This document shows positions 26,101 through 35,934 of a DNA stretch of 64,000 nucleotides, in pieces. Within the stretch, counting starts at the first letter, position 1. Every line of letters begins with the position of its first letter. Both the position numbers and the translations under genes were made by a program. The stretch covers positions 4,874,501 to 4,938,500 of the forward strand of contig NZ_CP077683.1 in the NCBI RefSeq assembly GCF_019063845.1, given 5' to 3'. Below the pieces are notes generated by a model that was given only the letters and a program-made list of their open reading frames with translations, was not told where the DNA came from and made no database searches. This DNA is from Geomonas subterranea (GTDB lineage: Bacteria > Desulfobacterota > Desulfuromonadia > Geobacterales > Geobacteraceae).

Positions 26101-28047
26101 TTACTTGACACCAAAAACGGTGATTCTGATTATCTTGGTTGGAATGTCTGAACGAATATTGGTGAGGCTGAGCGTGACGGCCTTTTCAGAAGTAACCCTA
26201 AATGCCAAGGTGTCTGTTCTTTCCGACTGTGAGTAGCTCTTGTGAACCGTATCCGATTGATTGGAGTAGATCCCCTTGATGGTCGGAGCGTCGCCGGGCT
26301 GACTTTCTATTTCGAGTATGAAGAAGCTGAAACCATCCAACTTGGGCAACTGCAACACGAATTCTGCTTCTTCGCGCGCCTTGGCCTCACGAGCCTTCAA
26401 AATGAGTCCTCCGTCTGCAGAGAAAGCGCCGATAGCATCCTGAGTTGCATTCCTCAGTTTGATGACTCCGTTGAGTGCATCCCCTTGATAGGAAGCGACA
26501 GCCGTGCGCGGTGCTTTCGCCGGATCGACAACTGGAGGAAGATCCAAGGCATTGGAGGTTACCATCGGGACCATTGGGAAGATGCAGACGGTCCGCTTCT
26601 CCAGAAAAGCGTCTCCTTCGCGCGCCAGCATCCGGGGGATGCTGGCATCAGAACCTGCCCTGTACAGCATGTCAGGAACAATACCTGTGAGATACGCAAG
26701 GTAAGAGGTGATGTTTCCGCCAAGTTTCAGCGACGGGTACTCCGTGAATGAAGAGCCGACAAGCAGGATGGGTGACTCAGAACCTGTTCTCCTGCCTAAA
26801 GGTTTGTCGTCATCCGTGTAGACTCCGCGGAAGGATATGTAGTCGGCTGAATTGAATTTGGAGTTGCCCTTGGGCCAGAACGGGTTGCACTTCTCAGTCG
26901 CCCAGAGGAAGCTGTTGAGGTCCATGCCGGTTGAGACTTCTTTTAGGTGCAGTTTGGCTGGAGGAGTTGCCGCGATGCTGTCATAACGCTTAACCCGTTC
27001 CGCGATCGCTTCTGCCGCTACCCAAGCCATCCCTTCTGCCGGATGTCTTTCGGGCCGGTCCGAGTACCAGTACATCAGCGGAAACTTGAAACGGGAAGCC
27101 TTCGCCCGGGGAATGATGTCGGTGACTATCTCGACATCGGCTTCAAGAAGCTCCTTATACATCCGCAAAAGGTACGGATTCGGTATCTCTCCTTTGGGAA
27201 GGGCGGAAAAGATATCATCCGTAATTTCTCCTTTGTAGGGGACGCGCAGGACTATCAGATCCACGTTGCGGGCAGAAAGGTAGTTCTTGAAGGCGACGAG
27301 GGATCTGACGAAATCGGGGGAGTAAACGGTGCCTAAAGGCAACTCTCCGATGCCAAAGAAGCTGTCGCCAATCCATTTTCCGGGATTTGACTGAAACTGC
27401 GCCCAGTACTCATTCCTGTACTTTTCAACCGACTTGTACCACTCGTTCCAGTCTCCCCCATGGGCTAGGAGGAGCGCGTTGATTTCCTCTAGATCTTTTT
27501 TGATCCGTTCTCTTCTCTGCCTTGCGGCATTGTCATCACGCTTTCTGCCGGTGGCTGCTTCACGTTTGCCGGGGCTTTTTACCGCAAAGGACGGTTGATG
27601 CTCAGCCGAGGTCAACGCGCTGGTCGCTGTGATGCGCTGGGGGAAAAAGAATTCGAGATCCACGTCCTCGACTTCATCTGCCTGCTGTGTTTGCCTCACC
27701 TTGTCGGGCATCGATGCAAATGGAACTACAGTCGCGCGGACCATGTCTCCGGTCTTGAAATGAGCTTCAGGGGCGTACTGCCTGGCGAAGAAACCGGGCA
27801 GTACGAGAACTACCTTTCTCGGAATGCTTCGGCCGGATAGGATGTTCTTGATCTCTATGACAGCCGTGTAGTAGCAGTCGGGGTACGGGTTGCTCTCTGC
27901 TTTGGGCAGCTTCGAGACCTGGGTGAGAACTCCTTCTATAACCGTCTGCCCGGCGGCGACCGAGGTGGCGCTATCCGCGGCATAGGACAGACAGCACCAC
28001 AAACCGACGACGACAAGCAGCGCGGTGGCAAGAAGGTGTCGTGTCAT
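26101..28047 (-). CDS. AlgX-like SGNH-fold exported protein
   Basis: The protein has 648 residues. I use the ATG at 28047, which overlaps the stop of the upstream glycosyltransferase as ATGA (translational coupling) and begins a signal peptide (MTRHLLATALLVVVGLWCC..YA). An N-terminal beta domain (about 30-135, with NPYPDCYYTA and LVLPGFFARQY) and a charged helical linker lead to an SGNH-like domain. This carries KWIGDSFFG, YSDRPERHPAEG (putative Asp and His) and ILLVGSSFTE (putative Ser). A C-terminal beta-sandwich follows (about 500-648). The arrangement matches AlgX-type polysaccharide modification proteins, but the sequence is far from the classical family, so activity is inferred. It has a divergent tandem paralogue downstream. 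Confidence 0.8.
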   Translation of the reverse strand: MTRHLLATALLVVVGLWCCLSYAADSATSVAAGQTVIEGVLTQVSKLPKAESNPYPDCYYTAVIEIKNILSGRSIPRKVVLVLPGFFARQYAPEAHFKTGDMVRATVVPFASMPDKVRQTQQADEVEDVDLEFFFPQRITATSALTSAEHQPSFAVKSPGKREAATGRKRDDNAARQRRERIKKDLEEINALLLAHGGDWNEWYKSVEKYRNEYWAQFQSNPGKWIGDSFFGIGELPLGTVYSPDFVRSLVAFKNYLSARNVDLIVLRVPYKGEITDDIFSALPKGEIPNPYLLRMYKELLEADVEIVTDIIPRAKASRFKFPLMYWYSDRPERHPAEGMAWVAAEAIAERVKRYDSIAATPPAKLHLKEVSTGMDLNSFLWATEKCNPFWPKGNSKFNSADYISFRGVYTDDDKPLGRRTGSESPILLVGSSFTEYPSLKLGGNITSYLAYLTGIVPDMLYRAGSDASIPRMLAREGDAFLEKRTVCIFPMVPMVTSNALDLPPVVDPAKAPRTAVASYQGDALNGVIKLRNATQDAIGAFSADGGLILKAREAKAREEAEFVLQLPKLDGFSFFILEIESQPGDAPTIKGIYSNQSDTVHKSYSQSERTDTLAFRVTSEKAVTLSLTNIRSDIPTKIIRITVFGVK

Positions 28048-31000
28048 TTCTTCCCCTGCATCTTCTGCGCTACTTCGTACGCCTTTCTGAGCGGCTCGGT
28101 CACCTTCCAACTGGCCGAGTGCAGGAGGTCCTCTATGCGCGCTTCCCGCGCCGCGACCAACTCGTCCTTTGCCGCCAACTGTTCCTGTAACAGCGCCGCG
28201 GTTCTCTCCAGTTCCTCTTTCTCCCTTTGCGCCGCTGCCAGTTGCTGCTGCAGGGCGAGAACCTCGTGCTGGTACTGGGAGAGATCTACCTCCACCTGCA
28301 CCGCGGCTGGCTGCACGGGTACTTCATAAACCCCATCCAGTGCACTCCTGGTGGCTTCCAGGTAGGCCCTGCCGAACTTTTGGTCCGGTTCCAGGTGGTT
28401 TCCTTCGGCCCACTCGTTCCAGGCGTTGACGAAGGCTATCCGCTCGTCGCCGCCGAAGCGCCGCCTGGTAAAGGAAACGACGTGCTCCAGCCACTGGCGG
28501 TATTTCTCCGGCGTGGAACCCACGAAGATGTTGGCGCCTTCCTGGCGCCGCGCCGAGTTGTCCCACGACGGGGTGGCACAGCGGAACCTCTTGTAGCGCA
28601 CGTCCGGCTTCGCCATCATCTCGTCGGCCAGGCTATCGTAGCGGTGCACGTAGTTGTTCTTGTAGACCGCGTTGAGCAGATCCAGGCCCGGCAGCTTTCC
28701 CTCCTGCTCCGGCATGATGCGGGGACCCTTCTTCTGCCAGTCGGGGGCAAACTCCAAGGCGGCATCGAAACCGATTGAGGCGGGATCGCAGGTTCCGATG
28801 CTCTCCACGCGCACCAGGTACAGTTCGCCGATGCCGGCGGCACGGGCTTCCTCGCGCCAGAGGCGCGCGGTAGCGGCGGGATCGGGTATGTTCTCGGTGC
28901 GGTAGACCAGGAACATGGGCTTACCGTTCACCCTGATATACCGCGGATCCCTGAAATAGCGGATGAGGTCCCGGATGTGGTTGCGGTCATCCTCTTCGCT
29001 GTAGTCCTGCTTCATCAGGACGTGCTGCTCTTCGCCGTCCCAGCGCCGGGTCCAGTTCTCATTCGCCCAGCAGACGCAGAACGGGAAGTTGGGCTTGCCT
29101 GACTTCAGCACCGCTTCGAGCGGTGTTTCCAGAAGTCTTCTACCGTTGAACCAGTAGTGGTAGTAGCAGAAGCCATGCACGCCGTACTGCCGGGCGAGCT
29201 CCGCCTGGGCAATGCGGGATTCTTCCAGGCGCAGGTCGTAGAAGCTCAGGTCCGCGGGGACATGCGGCTGGTAGTGTCCCTTGAAGAGCGGCTTGGCCTT
29301 GGCGACGTTGCGCCACTCGGTGAAGCCTTTGCCCCACCACTCGTCGTTTTCCGGGATCGGGTGGTACTGGGGCAGATACATCGCGATAAGGCGCGGCATG
29401 GCTGGCTCCGGTTCCTGTTTGCGGGCGACTGGGCGCCCCTTGAGCGGCACCCCCAGCAGAATTTCCGCCAGCGTCCGCTTCGCCCCGGAGGAATGGAAGG
29501 TGCTTTGGGCGAAGGCGCGGTACAGCGCACTGGTCAGCTCAAGACCCTGCTGGTCCCGGTATTGTGTGACCACCGCCTGCGCAAAATCCCCGGTGCTGTC
29601 GGCCGCCCGGCTCACGGTGCCGATGCCCGGGATACCCTCCAGGCCGATTGCAGTCGACACCATCGGCACACCGTTTCGCAGCGCCTCCACTGTCTTTCCC
29701 TTCACTCCGGCGCCGAAGCGCAGGGGGATCACGACCATCCGGATCTGACGGTAGAAATCCTCGAGATCCTGCTCGCTTACGTGGCCGTGGATGCGGATGT
29801 TGTCGCAGGCCAGGTCCTTCACCTCCTGGGGAGGGTAGGTCCCTATGACGTGCAGCACCATGTCGGGAACTTCGGCGAGGATCTTGGGGAAGATCTCGCG
29901 CGCGAACCAGAGGATCGCGTCAAGGTTGGGCTTGTGACCGCACCCCCCGACGAACATGATGTCTTTGCGGCAGGCAAAGCTCAGGCGCTCTCCGGGGAAG
30001 TCATCGTAGAAGAAGAGGGGGACTGCGTGGATCCTTTCCCCGGGGAGCAGGTCGGCGAGGACCTGCCGCTCGTAGTCGCTGTAGGTCAGCGTGGCGTCGG
30101 TCTTCTCGATGATCTCGAACTCGATCTGGCGGTAGCTTTCCGCTTCCTTCAGCGTCTCCGGGTCACCGTCGATCTCATACTTCCTAGACAGCCGCAGATA
30201 GTGCAGGTCGTGCCCCTGGAACAGGAGGATGCTGTCGGTATGGGCCCTGATGAAGTCGATGTACGAGACGGTGATGTTGGGGCGATTGAAGAGGACGTAA
30301 TGCAGCTCGCGGCCATGCTCGAGGACCCAGCGCTGCCAGTTCTCGCGGTACCACTCCCCCTGCAGGACGGTGATGCCCAGATCCTCGAGCGCCGTCGAGT
30401 ACGGTTCTCGCTGCTCGAAGTCGTCCGGCAGGAAGTACACCTTGAGTCCCAGCTCCGTGAGGAGCTTCAGGTACATGAAGGTGGTGCGCGACCCCGCGTA
30501 CTTGTCGAACTGGGGCACCTCGTAGTCGATCACCAGGATGGACTTGCCGCACAGGGCGGAGGCGCCCTCCGGCAGCGACGTGGCAGCCGCCTGCTGTTGC
30601 GGAACCGTCTGCAACTGGTCCAGGTAGCGGCAGAGCGCCCTGAGCGCCGGGGCGCTCCGCTCCTGGAGCCCGGCAAAGGCGAATTCGAACAGGTAGCCGA
30701 TGGCGATCTTCCTGGCGCAGCGGGCCGTGAAGGAGCCGGCCCCTTCCTTGGAGGCGATGTCGAGGTAGCGGCGCAGGCGAAGGCAGATGCCGTCGTAGCT
30801 CCCCGCCTGCGAAGAGGTGTCCAGGATGGCGTCGGATCTTCCCTGCCAGTAGGTGCGGTGATAAAACCACTGCCTGGTGACCCGGTGCGGATCGATCTTG
30901 TGGTGGATGACCGCTTCCGGGGCGAAGGCGATGCGCAACCCCGCCTGCGCGATCTTCTTGCAGATGTTCACTTCCTCGTTGGAGAGCAGGGAGTTGCCGA

Positions 31001-31553
31001 TGCGCCCGAGGTTGGTGGGGAAGAGTCCGATGCTGTCGAAGACGCTCTTTCTGAAAGAGATGTTGGCGCCCCAGGGTGTGTCGGGCCAGGTGAAGGAGCC
31101 GGTGGTGCGGGCCGCGTCGAACTCGTTGACGGTGAGGTAGGGGACCCAGTCATCGGTGAGCCAAACCGGACGCTCCGAGGGCCAGACCGGCCGGATCGGC
31201 CCCCCCGCGCAGGCGACCTTGCTGTCTGCGAAGGCCGCCACGATAGCCGCGAGCCAGCCCGGTTCCGCGTCGATGTCGTCGTCGACGAAGGCGACGATCT
31301 CTCCCGCTGCGTTCTCGATGCCGGCGTTGCGGGCGAAGGAGAGCCCCTGCCGTGCCTCGAAGATGTACTTGATGGCGACCTCGGAGGAGGCTGCCGCCTG
31401 TTCGGTAACCGCACGGGTGTCGTCGGACGAGTTGTTGTCGACCACCACAATTTCAAAATCAGCTGCAGGGAAGTGCTGCTTCTGAATGGCAGCGATGGAA
31501 TCCCGCAGGAGTCCCACCCTGTTGTAAGTACAGATGATTACCGATGCTTTCAT
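28044..31553 (-). CDS. multidomain glycosyltransferase: GT2 - GT4 - WbsX - coiled coil
   Basis: The protein has 1169 residues, with GCAGG before the ATG. Residues 1-about 240 form a GT2 domain (VIICTYNRVG, VVDNNSSDD, FVDDDI) very close to the N-terminus of the 15553-18930 protein. About 330-710 is GT4-like (FVGGCGHKPNLDAILWF, IPLRFGAGVKGKTVEAL). About 725-1075 is a WbsX/GH99-like domain (YLPQYHPIPENDEWWG, FCYYHYWFNG, FVNAWNEWAEGNHLEPD). A coiled coil then leads to the tail LLHSASWKVTEPLR. WbsX domains occur in O-antigen clusters and are related to GH99-type enzymes. Three catalytic modules on one chain imply several consecutive steps in repeat-unit assembly. Its stop overlaps the next gene's start by ATGA. 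Confidence 0.92.
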   Translation of the reverse strand: MKASVIICTYNRVGLLRDSIAAIQKQHFPAADFEIVVVDNNSSDDTRAVTEQAAASSEVAIKYIFEARQGLSFARNAGIENAAGEIVAFVDDDIDAEPGWLAAIVAAFADSKVACAGGPIRPVWPSERPVWLTDDWVPYLTVNEFDAARTTGSFTWPDTPWGANISFRKSVFDSIGLFPTNLGRIGNSLLSNEEVNICKKIAQAGLRIAFAPEAVIHHKIDPHRVTRQWFYHRTYWQGRSDAILDTSSQAGSYDGICLRLRRYLDIASKEGAGSFTARCARKIAIGYLFEFAFAGLQERSAPALRALCRYLDQLQTVPQQQAAATSLPEGASALCGKSILVIDYEVPQFDKYAGSRTTFMYLKLLTELGLKVYFLPDDFEQREPYSTALEDLGITVLQGEWYRENWQRWVLEHGRELHYVLFNRPNITVSYIDFIRAHTDSILLFQGHDLHYLRLSRKYEIDGDPETLKEAESYRQIEFEIIEKTDATLTYSDYERQVLADLLPGERIHAVPLFFYDDFPGERLSFACRKDIMFVGGCGHKPNLDAILWFAREIFPKILAEVPDMVLHVIGTYPPQEVKDLACDNIRIHGHVSEQDLEDFYRQIRMVVIPLRFGAGVKGKTVEALRNGVPMVSTAIGLEGIPGIGTVSRAADSTGDFAQAVVTQYRDQQGLELTSALYRAFAQSTFHSSGAKRTLAEILLGVPLKGRPVARKQEPEPAMPRLIAMYLPQYHPIPENDEWWGKGFTEWRNVAKAKPLFKGHYQPHVPADLSFYDLRLEESRIAQAELARQYGVHGFCYYHYWFNGRRLLETPLEAVLKSGKPNFPFCVCWANENWTRRWDGEEQHVLMKQDYSEEDDRNHIRDLIRYFRDPRYIRVNGKPMFLVYRTENIPDPAATARLWREEARAAGIGELYLVRVESIGTCDPASIGFDAALEFAPDWQKKGPRIMPEQEGKLPGLDLLNAVYKNNYVHRYDSLADEMMAKPDVRYKRFRCATPSWDNSARRQEGANIFVGSTPEKYRQWLEHVVSFTRRRFGGDERIAFVNAWNEWAEGNHLEPDQKFGRAYLEATRSALDGVYEVPVQPAAVQVEVDLSQYQHEVLALQQQLAAAQREKEELERTAALLQEQLAAKDELVAAREARIEDLLHSASWKVTEPLRKAYEVAQKMQGKK

Positions 31554-31572
31554 GATGAACCTGCGCTTAAAT

Positions 31573-32436
31573 TTATTTTACGTACGACCTGGTGAACCTG
31601 TTTCCTTTGTAGATGAAGAAGGGGCGGATGAAGGGGAAGAGCACCTCGGCCATCCGTTTCACCTCGGACTTCGCCAGGCCGTCGCGAAGCGTCTGCCAGA
31701 TTTCGGCGTCGGTCATGTCCGCGATCATGTCGGAGAAGCCGTAGTGCACCCCTACGTTGCGCCAGCCAAGCCCCTCGTTTTCGCAGCGCTTGGCCAGGCT
31801 GGTGACGCTGTACATGTGGGTGTGGGCGCTCCTTGCCTTGTCCTGGAACACGATCTTGTGGCCGCCGGCCGCCACCCTTTGCTGGAACACCTTGTCCTCG
31901 CTCATCTCCACGGTGCCGAGGGGGTGCCTTGCCCATACCGAGCGCCTGATGGCGCAGCAGGTGAATGAAAGCCCGATGTTGTTGTTATTCTCCATCCACA
32001 TTTTGCAGTCGCGCGTGTAGTAGAACTTGCGGACCTTCTCCCAGAAGAAGAGCTGCTCGTCGCTCCAGTCGGGGAGGACGTCCATGGCCTGGACCACCGC
32101 CACCTGAGGGTCATCAAACGGAGCCACCAGGTTGGCGAGCCAGTCGGAACCGACCGGAACGGAGTCCTGGGATATGACCACGACGATCTCGCCATGCGCC
32201 ACCTCGAACCCGTAATCGCGGGTTCGCCCGAAGTTGAAATCCTTTGGCTCGATCCTGTGCAGCACGACCGGATGCGCCTGGAGCATCTCCAGGGTGCCAT
32301 CGGTGGAACCTGAATCGATGGCGACGACCTCGTACTCGAAATCCGCCTGCTGGGACAAGACCGCTTGCAGCGACTCCTTGAACAACTCCCCGCCGTTTTT
32401 GGTGAGATACACTACCGAGGCTTTCACCGCCATCAT
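31573..32436 (-). CDS. GT2 family glycosyltransferase (rhamnosyltransferase-like)
   Basis: The protein has 287 residues. Its ATG overlaps the stop of the upstream gene (ATGA), and AAGGGG lies just before it. It is a single GT-A domain: SVVYLTKNGGELFKESL at the N-terminus, AIDSGSTDGT, ISQDSVP in place of the usual DxD, and an SEDKVFQQRV acidic motif near 190. These fit inverting GT2 rhamnosyltransferase-like enzymes. It acts at the cytoplasmic face on a lipid-linked glycan by family analogy. It is the third gene of a tightly packed glycosyltransferase operon. Sugar specificity is not certain. Confidence 0.88.
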   Translation of the reverse strand: MMAVKASVVYLTKNGGELFKESLQAVLSQQADFEYEVVAIDSGSTDGTLEMLQAHPVVLHRIEPKDFNFGRTRDYGFEVAHGEIVVVISQDSVPVGSDWLANLVAPFDDPQVAVVQAMDVLPDWSDEQLFFWEKVRKFYYTRDCKMWMENNNNIGLSFTCCAIRRSVWARHPLGTVEMSEDKVFQQRVAAGGHKIVFQDKARSAHTHMYSVTSLAKRCENEGLGWRNVGVHYGFSDMIADMTDAEIWQTLRDGLAKSEVKRMAEVLFPFIRPFFIYKGNRFTRSYVK

Positions 32437-35400
32437 TTACCCCTTACCATGTCGTAGGCCCACCTGAGCGGCGCGGTGACCTTCCAACTGAGCGAATCGT
32501 ACAGGGCCTCGATGTGGCGCTCCTTGTCCTCGACGAGCTTGTTCAGGTCGCAGTACTTCTGCTCCATTTCCACCAGTTTCGCCTTGAGTTCGTTGCAGCA
32601 CTCGCCGTCGAGGGCCGCGCTCCCGGCGAGGTTCGCCTGTTCGCGTTCGGCCGCGGCGAGCTTCAGCTTGAGCTGATCCAGGTGCCAAAGCAGGGACTGG
32701 TGCTCTTCGACCACCTCCACGAAGTCATCCGCGGAAAGCAGGGTGAAGGCCCGCTTGAACATCTCCTTGTGCTTTTGCGCCGAGATGCCCGGATCTTCCT
32801 TGTGTACCAGGCTGATGTTCTTGGTCTGCCGGTTCTGGTAGTTGTAGTGCTCGCAGGTCGCCACCTTCAGGTGGGTGGGCCGTTCCAGGGCCGCCAGGCG
32901 CTGCAGCATGTCCCAATCGATGAAGAAGCTTTTCTCTTCGTCGTACCGTCCCGCCTTGGCGAGGAGCGATCTCGAATGCGCCGAGTTGATGTGGCTTATG
33001 TACCACATGGTCTTGTCGGTCAGCACCCCCTTGTTCAGCGGCTTGCTGGAGAGCTTCACCAGCCGGTCTTCCTCGATCCTCACCTCGACCTCGTGGGCGT
33101 CGGTGTGCACGAACTGTTTTCCGGTCTGCTCCATGTGGGAGATCATGGTTTCCAGGTGGTTCGGATACCAGACGTCGTCGTCGTCGAGATAGGCGATATA
33201 TTTCCCGGTACCGCAGGATATGGCGAAGTTGAGAGCCGCCGGTTTCCCCTGGTGCGGCACCGCGCGGTAATGGATCCTGCCGTCGTTGAAGCTGTCCACG
33301 AACGGCTGCAGGTCGACATCCTCGCCGTCCTGCACCAGGTACAGCTTCCAGTTCCGGAAGGTCTGGTTGCGAATGCTTTCCACTGCGCTTTTCAGGAAGG
33401 CGAGGTTCGGGCGGTAGGTCGGCATGATGATGTCTACGTCGGCCGCTTTCGCGCCGGCGCCTGCCGCAGCCGGCGCCGCGAGGGAGCGCAACAGCGCCGC
33501 CAGCTTGCGCGCCTCGGCGCCCTGGTTGAACTTGCCGAGGACGACCTCTTTGCCCGCGGCGCCGAACCTCTGCCGTAGCGGTGCGGCAAAGCAGAGGGCG
33601 ATCATGTGGTTCGCGAAGGCGGCGACGTCCCTTTCATCGGAGAGAAGCCCGGTCACGCCGTCCAGCACCAGCTCCGGGATGCCGGAGTGCCGGGTCGAGA
33701 TCACCGGCAGGCCGGTGGCGCAGGCCTCCATGATGGATACCGGGATACCCTCCCGGTCGCCGTTGGCGCCGGTGACCGAATGGAGCACGAAAACGTCCGC
33801 CCGCTCCATTTCCGCGATGACGACCTCGCTGGAGACCGAGCCGCCGAAATAGACGCTGTCGGCGACGCCGAGCTGGGCGGCAAGTTCCATCATGGCCGGA
33901 CGGTGGTAGCCGTCCCCCAGCAGGCGCAGCTCGCTCTCGGGGACGACGCGCCGCACCTCGGCGAAGGCCCGCAGCAGGTAGTCGTGCCCTTTCTTTTCCA
34001 CGAAACGGCCGATGCTCAGGAAGGTCACCTTGCCCCGGTCGCCCCTCTCCAGGAAGGTGAACCGGGCCGGGTCGATACCGCAGCGCACGATTTCGATCTT
34101 GTTCCGGTACCGTTCGCCGATCAGGCCGAGGATGTAGGACTTGTTGTACTCCGAGATGGTGACCACCTTGCTGGCGGCTTCCGTCAGCAGCGTGAGCCTT
34201 TGTACCGGGCTCTCTTCGTCGATCACTTTGCGGTCCCGCATGAAGATGTCGTAGGCGTGGGCCGTGAAAGAGAAGGGGACCCCGGTGATCCTGGAGGTGA
34301 TGAAGGCGACCAGCGCGGACTCGGTGGCGAAATGGGCGTGGATGTGATCGATGCCGTTTCCCAGGACGTGTGCCGCGGTCAGTGCCGCTTGCAGCGCCAG
34401 GACGGGCGCAATGCCGGCTTCGGCTGCCACACCCTGCGCCGCGGCCAGGAGGTCCTCCCGGTGAGCGTGCGCCTCGGGCTGCGCGATGTCGTACACCTCG
34501 TGGTTCAGCTTGGCCATCAGGGTTTCATGGCACTTTTGCGCCGGCAGGATAGAGACGGGATAGACCTCGAGCCCCTCCTGCTGCATGGCGATGATCTCGT
34601 TGATGACGAAGGTCTCGGAAGGGACCGGGATGTGGCGCAGAATGTAGGCCACCTTGAGCCCGGTGCTCCCGGCACCCCGGGTGGTCAGGCCGGCGTAGAA
34701 CTCCAGCATCCGCGCCGTCACCTTGGCGGTGTCGAAGACCCGGACCTTCTCCTTTGCTTTTGCCCCGATGGAGGCGAGGTCCGTCCCGGCGAGGCATTGA
34801 AGCATGGCCTTCTGCAACTGCAGGCTGTCGTTGGGAGGGCAGAGGATCCCTTCCTGGCCGTCGTCGATGATCTCGGGGAAGCCGCCGGAATCGGAGGTTA
34901 CCACCGTCTTGCCCAGCGCCATCGCCTCGATGCAGGCGTAGGGGAAGTTCTCCCACAGCGAGGGAAGCACCACGAACTTCGACCTCTCGATGATCGGGTA
35001 GAGGCTCTCGTGCGGGATGTTCTCGATGAAGACGATCCTCTCTTCGTATCCCGCCAGCGCCGCCAAAAGTTTCTGCTTCATGGAGACGGAGTTGTGAATG
35101 GAGTCGCTGCCGATCAGCACTGCCACGAGGCCGGGTGCGGCGTCGAGCACCTTGGGGAGTGCTTGTGCCAGGAGATGTGCACCCTTGCGGTATTCCAGGC
35201 GGCCGAAGAAGAGCAGGTACTCTTTCCCGGTCAGCAGTTGGTCGTAAATCGAGGTGTCGGGGGTGTAGACCTTGAGGTTGAAGAAGTTGGGTATCACCGC
35301 GATGTCCGGCGTGCCCCACTTTTGCCGCACCACCTCCGCCATGGCGTGGGTGGGGGAGGTCACCGCCGTCGAGAGTTCCGTTTGCAGCTTCTCCAGCTCA

Positions 35401-35861
35401 TCCCGCACCAGGTGCTCCGGGGCCTCCGGCATGTCGTTCAGGTGCCGGACCCAGAAAAACGGGGTGTGCAGGCGGGTCACCTTGGCCGGGCCGTCCAAAA
35501 GCTTGAAGACGATGAGGGCCTGGGCGCAGGTTTCCGGTGCCTCGATGACCTCGAACGGTTCGGCGAGGTGGAGTTCCAGCACCTTCTCATATACCCGCTG
35601 GCTGAAGGAGAGGGTCCAGTGCGACAGGTCGGCCACTTCCGGTACGGCGTCAAGATCGATAGGGGAGTGCGGGGTGCGCGAGACGCGGTGCACCGTGACG
35701 CCCATGTCGTCCTTGCTGTATTCCTCCGCGTCGGCGAGGCTGATGACGTGCACCCGGTGCCCCGTGGCGGCCAGTTGGCGCGCCAGCACCTGGGTGTAGG
35801 TGGCAATGCCGCCCCAGTTGGTTTCCGGTGGATATTCTTGTGAGATCAGACAGACATTCAT
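32433..35861 (-). CDS. three-domain glycosyltransferase (GT4-GT4-GT2) with coiled-coil tail
   Basis: The protein has 1142 residues, with GAGGG 6 bases before the ATG. The first GT4 domain (1-about 390) has ISQEYPPETNWGGIATY and the GT-B donor motif WENFPYACIEAMALGK. The second (about 400-790) has VPSETFVINEI, HAHFATES, LSIGRFVEKKGHDYLLRAF and a donor site EGIPVSIMEACATGLPV. A GT2 domain (about 800-1010; DIIMPTYRPN, YLDDDDVWYPNHL) follows. A coiled coil then ends in ALYDSLSWKVTAPLRW. It probably adds three residues to the same acceptor. The stop overlaps the next gene by ATGA. Confidence 0.92.
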   Translation of the reverse strand: MNVCLISQEYPPETNWGGIATYTQVLARQLAATGHRVHVISLADAEEYSKDDMGVTVHRVSRTPHSPIDLDAVPEVADLSHWTLSFSQRVYEKVLELHLAEPFEVIEAPETCAQALIVFKLLDGPAKVTRLHTPFFWVRHLNDMPEAPEHLVRDELEKLQTELSTAVTSPTHAMAEVVRQKWGTPDIAVIPNFFNLKVYTPDTSIYDQLLTGKEYLLFFGRLEYRKGAHLLAQALPKVLDAAPGLVAVLIGSDSIHNSVSMKQKLLAALAGYEERIVFIENIPHESLYPIIERSKFVVLPSLWENFPYACIEAMALGKTVVTSDSGGFPEIIDDGQEGILCPPNDSLQLQKAMLQCLAGTDLASIGAKAKEKVRVFDTAKVTARMLEFYAGLTTRGAGSTGLKVAYILRHIPVPSETFVINEIIAMQQEGLEVYPVSILPAQKCHETLMAKLNHEVYDIAQPEAHAHREDLLAAAQGVAAEAGIAPVLALQAALTAAHVLGNGIDHIHAHFATESALVAFITSRITGVPFSFTAHAYDIFMRDRKVIDEESPVQRLTLLTEAASKVVTISEYNKSYILGLIGERYRNKIEIVRCGIDPARFTFLERGDRGKVTFLSIGRFVEKKGHDYLLRAFAEVRRVVPESELRLLGDGYHRPAMMELAAQLGVADSVYFGGSVSSEVVIAEMERADVFVLHSVTGANGDREGIPVSIMEACATGLPVISTRHSGIPELVLDGVTGLLSDERDVAAFANHMIALCFAAPLRQRFGAAGKEVVLGKFNQGAEARKLAALLRSLAAPAAAGAGAKAADVDIIMPTYRPNLAFLKSAVESIRNQTFRNWKLYLVQDGEDVDLQPFVDSFNDGRIHYRAVPHQGKPAALNFAISCGTGKYIAYLDDDDVWYPNHLETMISHMEQTGKQFVHTDAHEVEVRIEEDRLVKLSSKPLNKGVLTDKTMWYISHINSAHSRSLLAKAGRYDEEKSFFIDWDMLQRLAALERPTHLKVATCEHYNYQNRQTKNISLVHKEDPGISAQKHKEMFKRAFTLLSADDFVEVVEEHQSLLWHLDQLKLKLAAAEREQANLAGSAALDGECCNELKAKLVEMEQKYCDLNKLVEDKERHIEALYDSLSWKVTAPLRWAYDMVRGK

Positions 35862-35934
35862 AACCGGCCCTCGCCCGGAACAATCGAAAGTACTCGCTTA
35901 CTGCAGCCTCGCCACTCGACGAAGCGGCGCATGG

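Noticed and set aside
33606-35843. 745-codon + strand frame opposite the GT4-GT4-GT2 gene
   Set aside because: Antisense shadow; Asp/Val/Gly/His-rich, no ribosome site.
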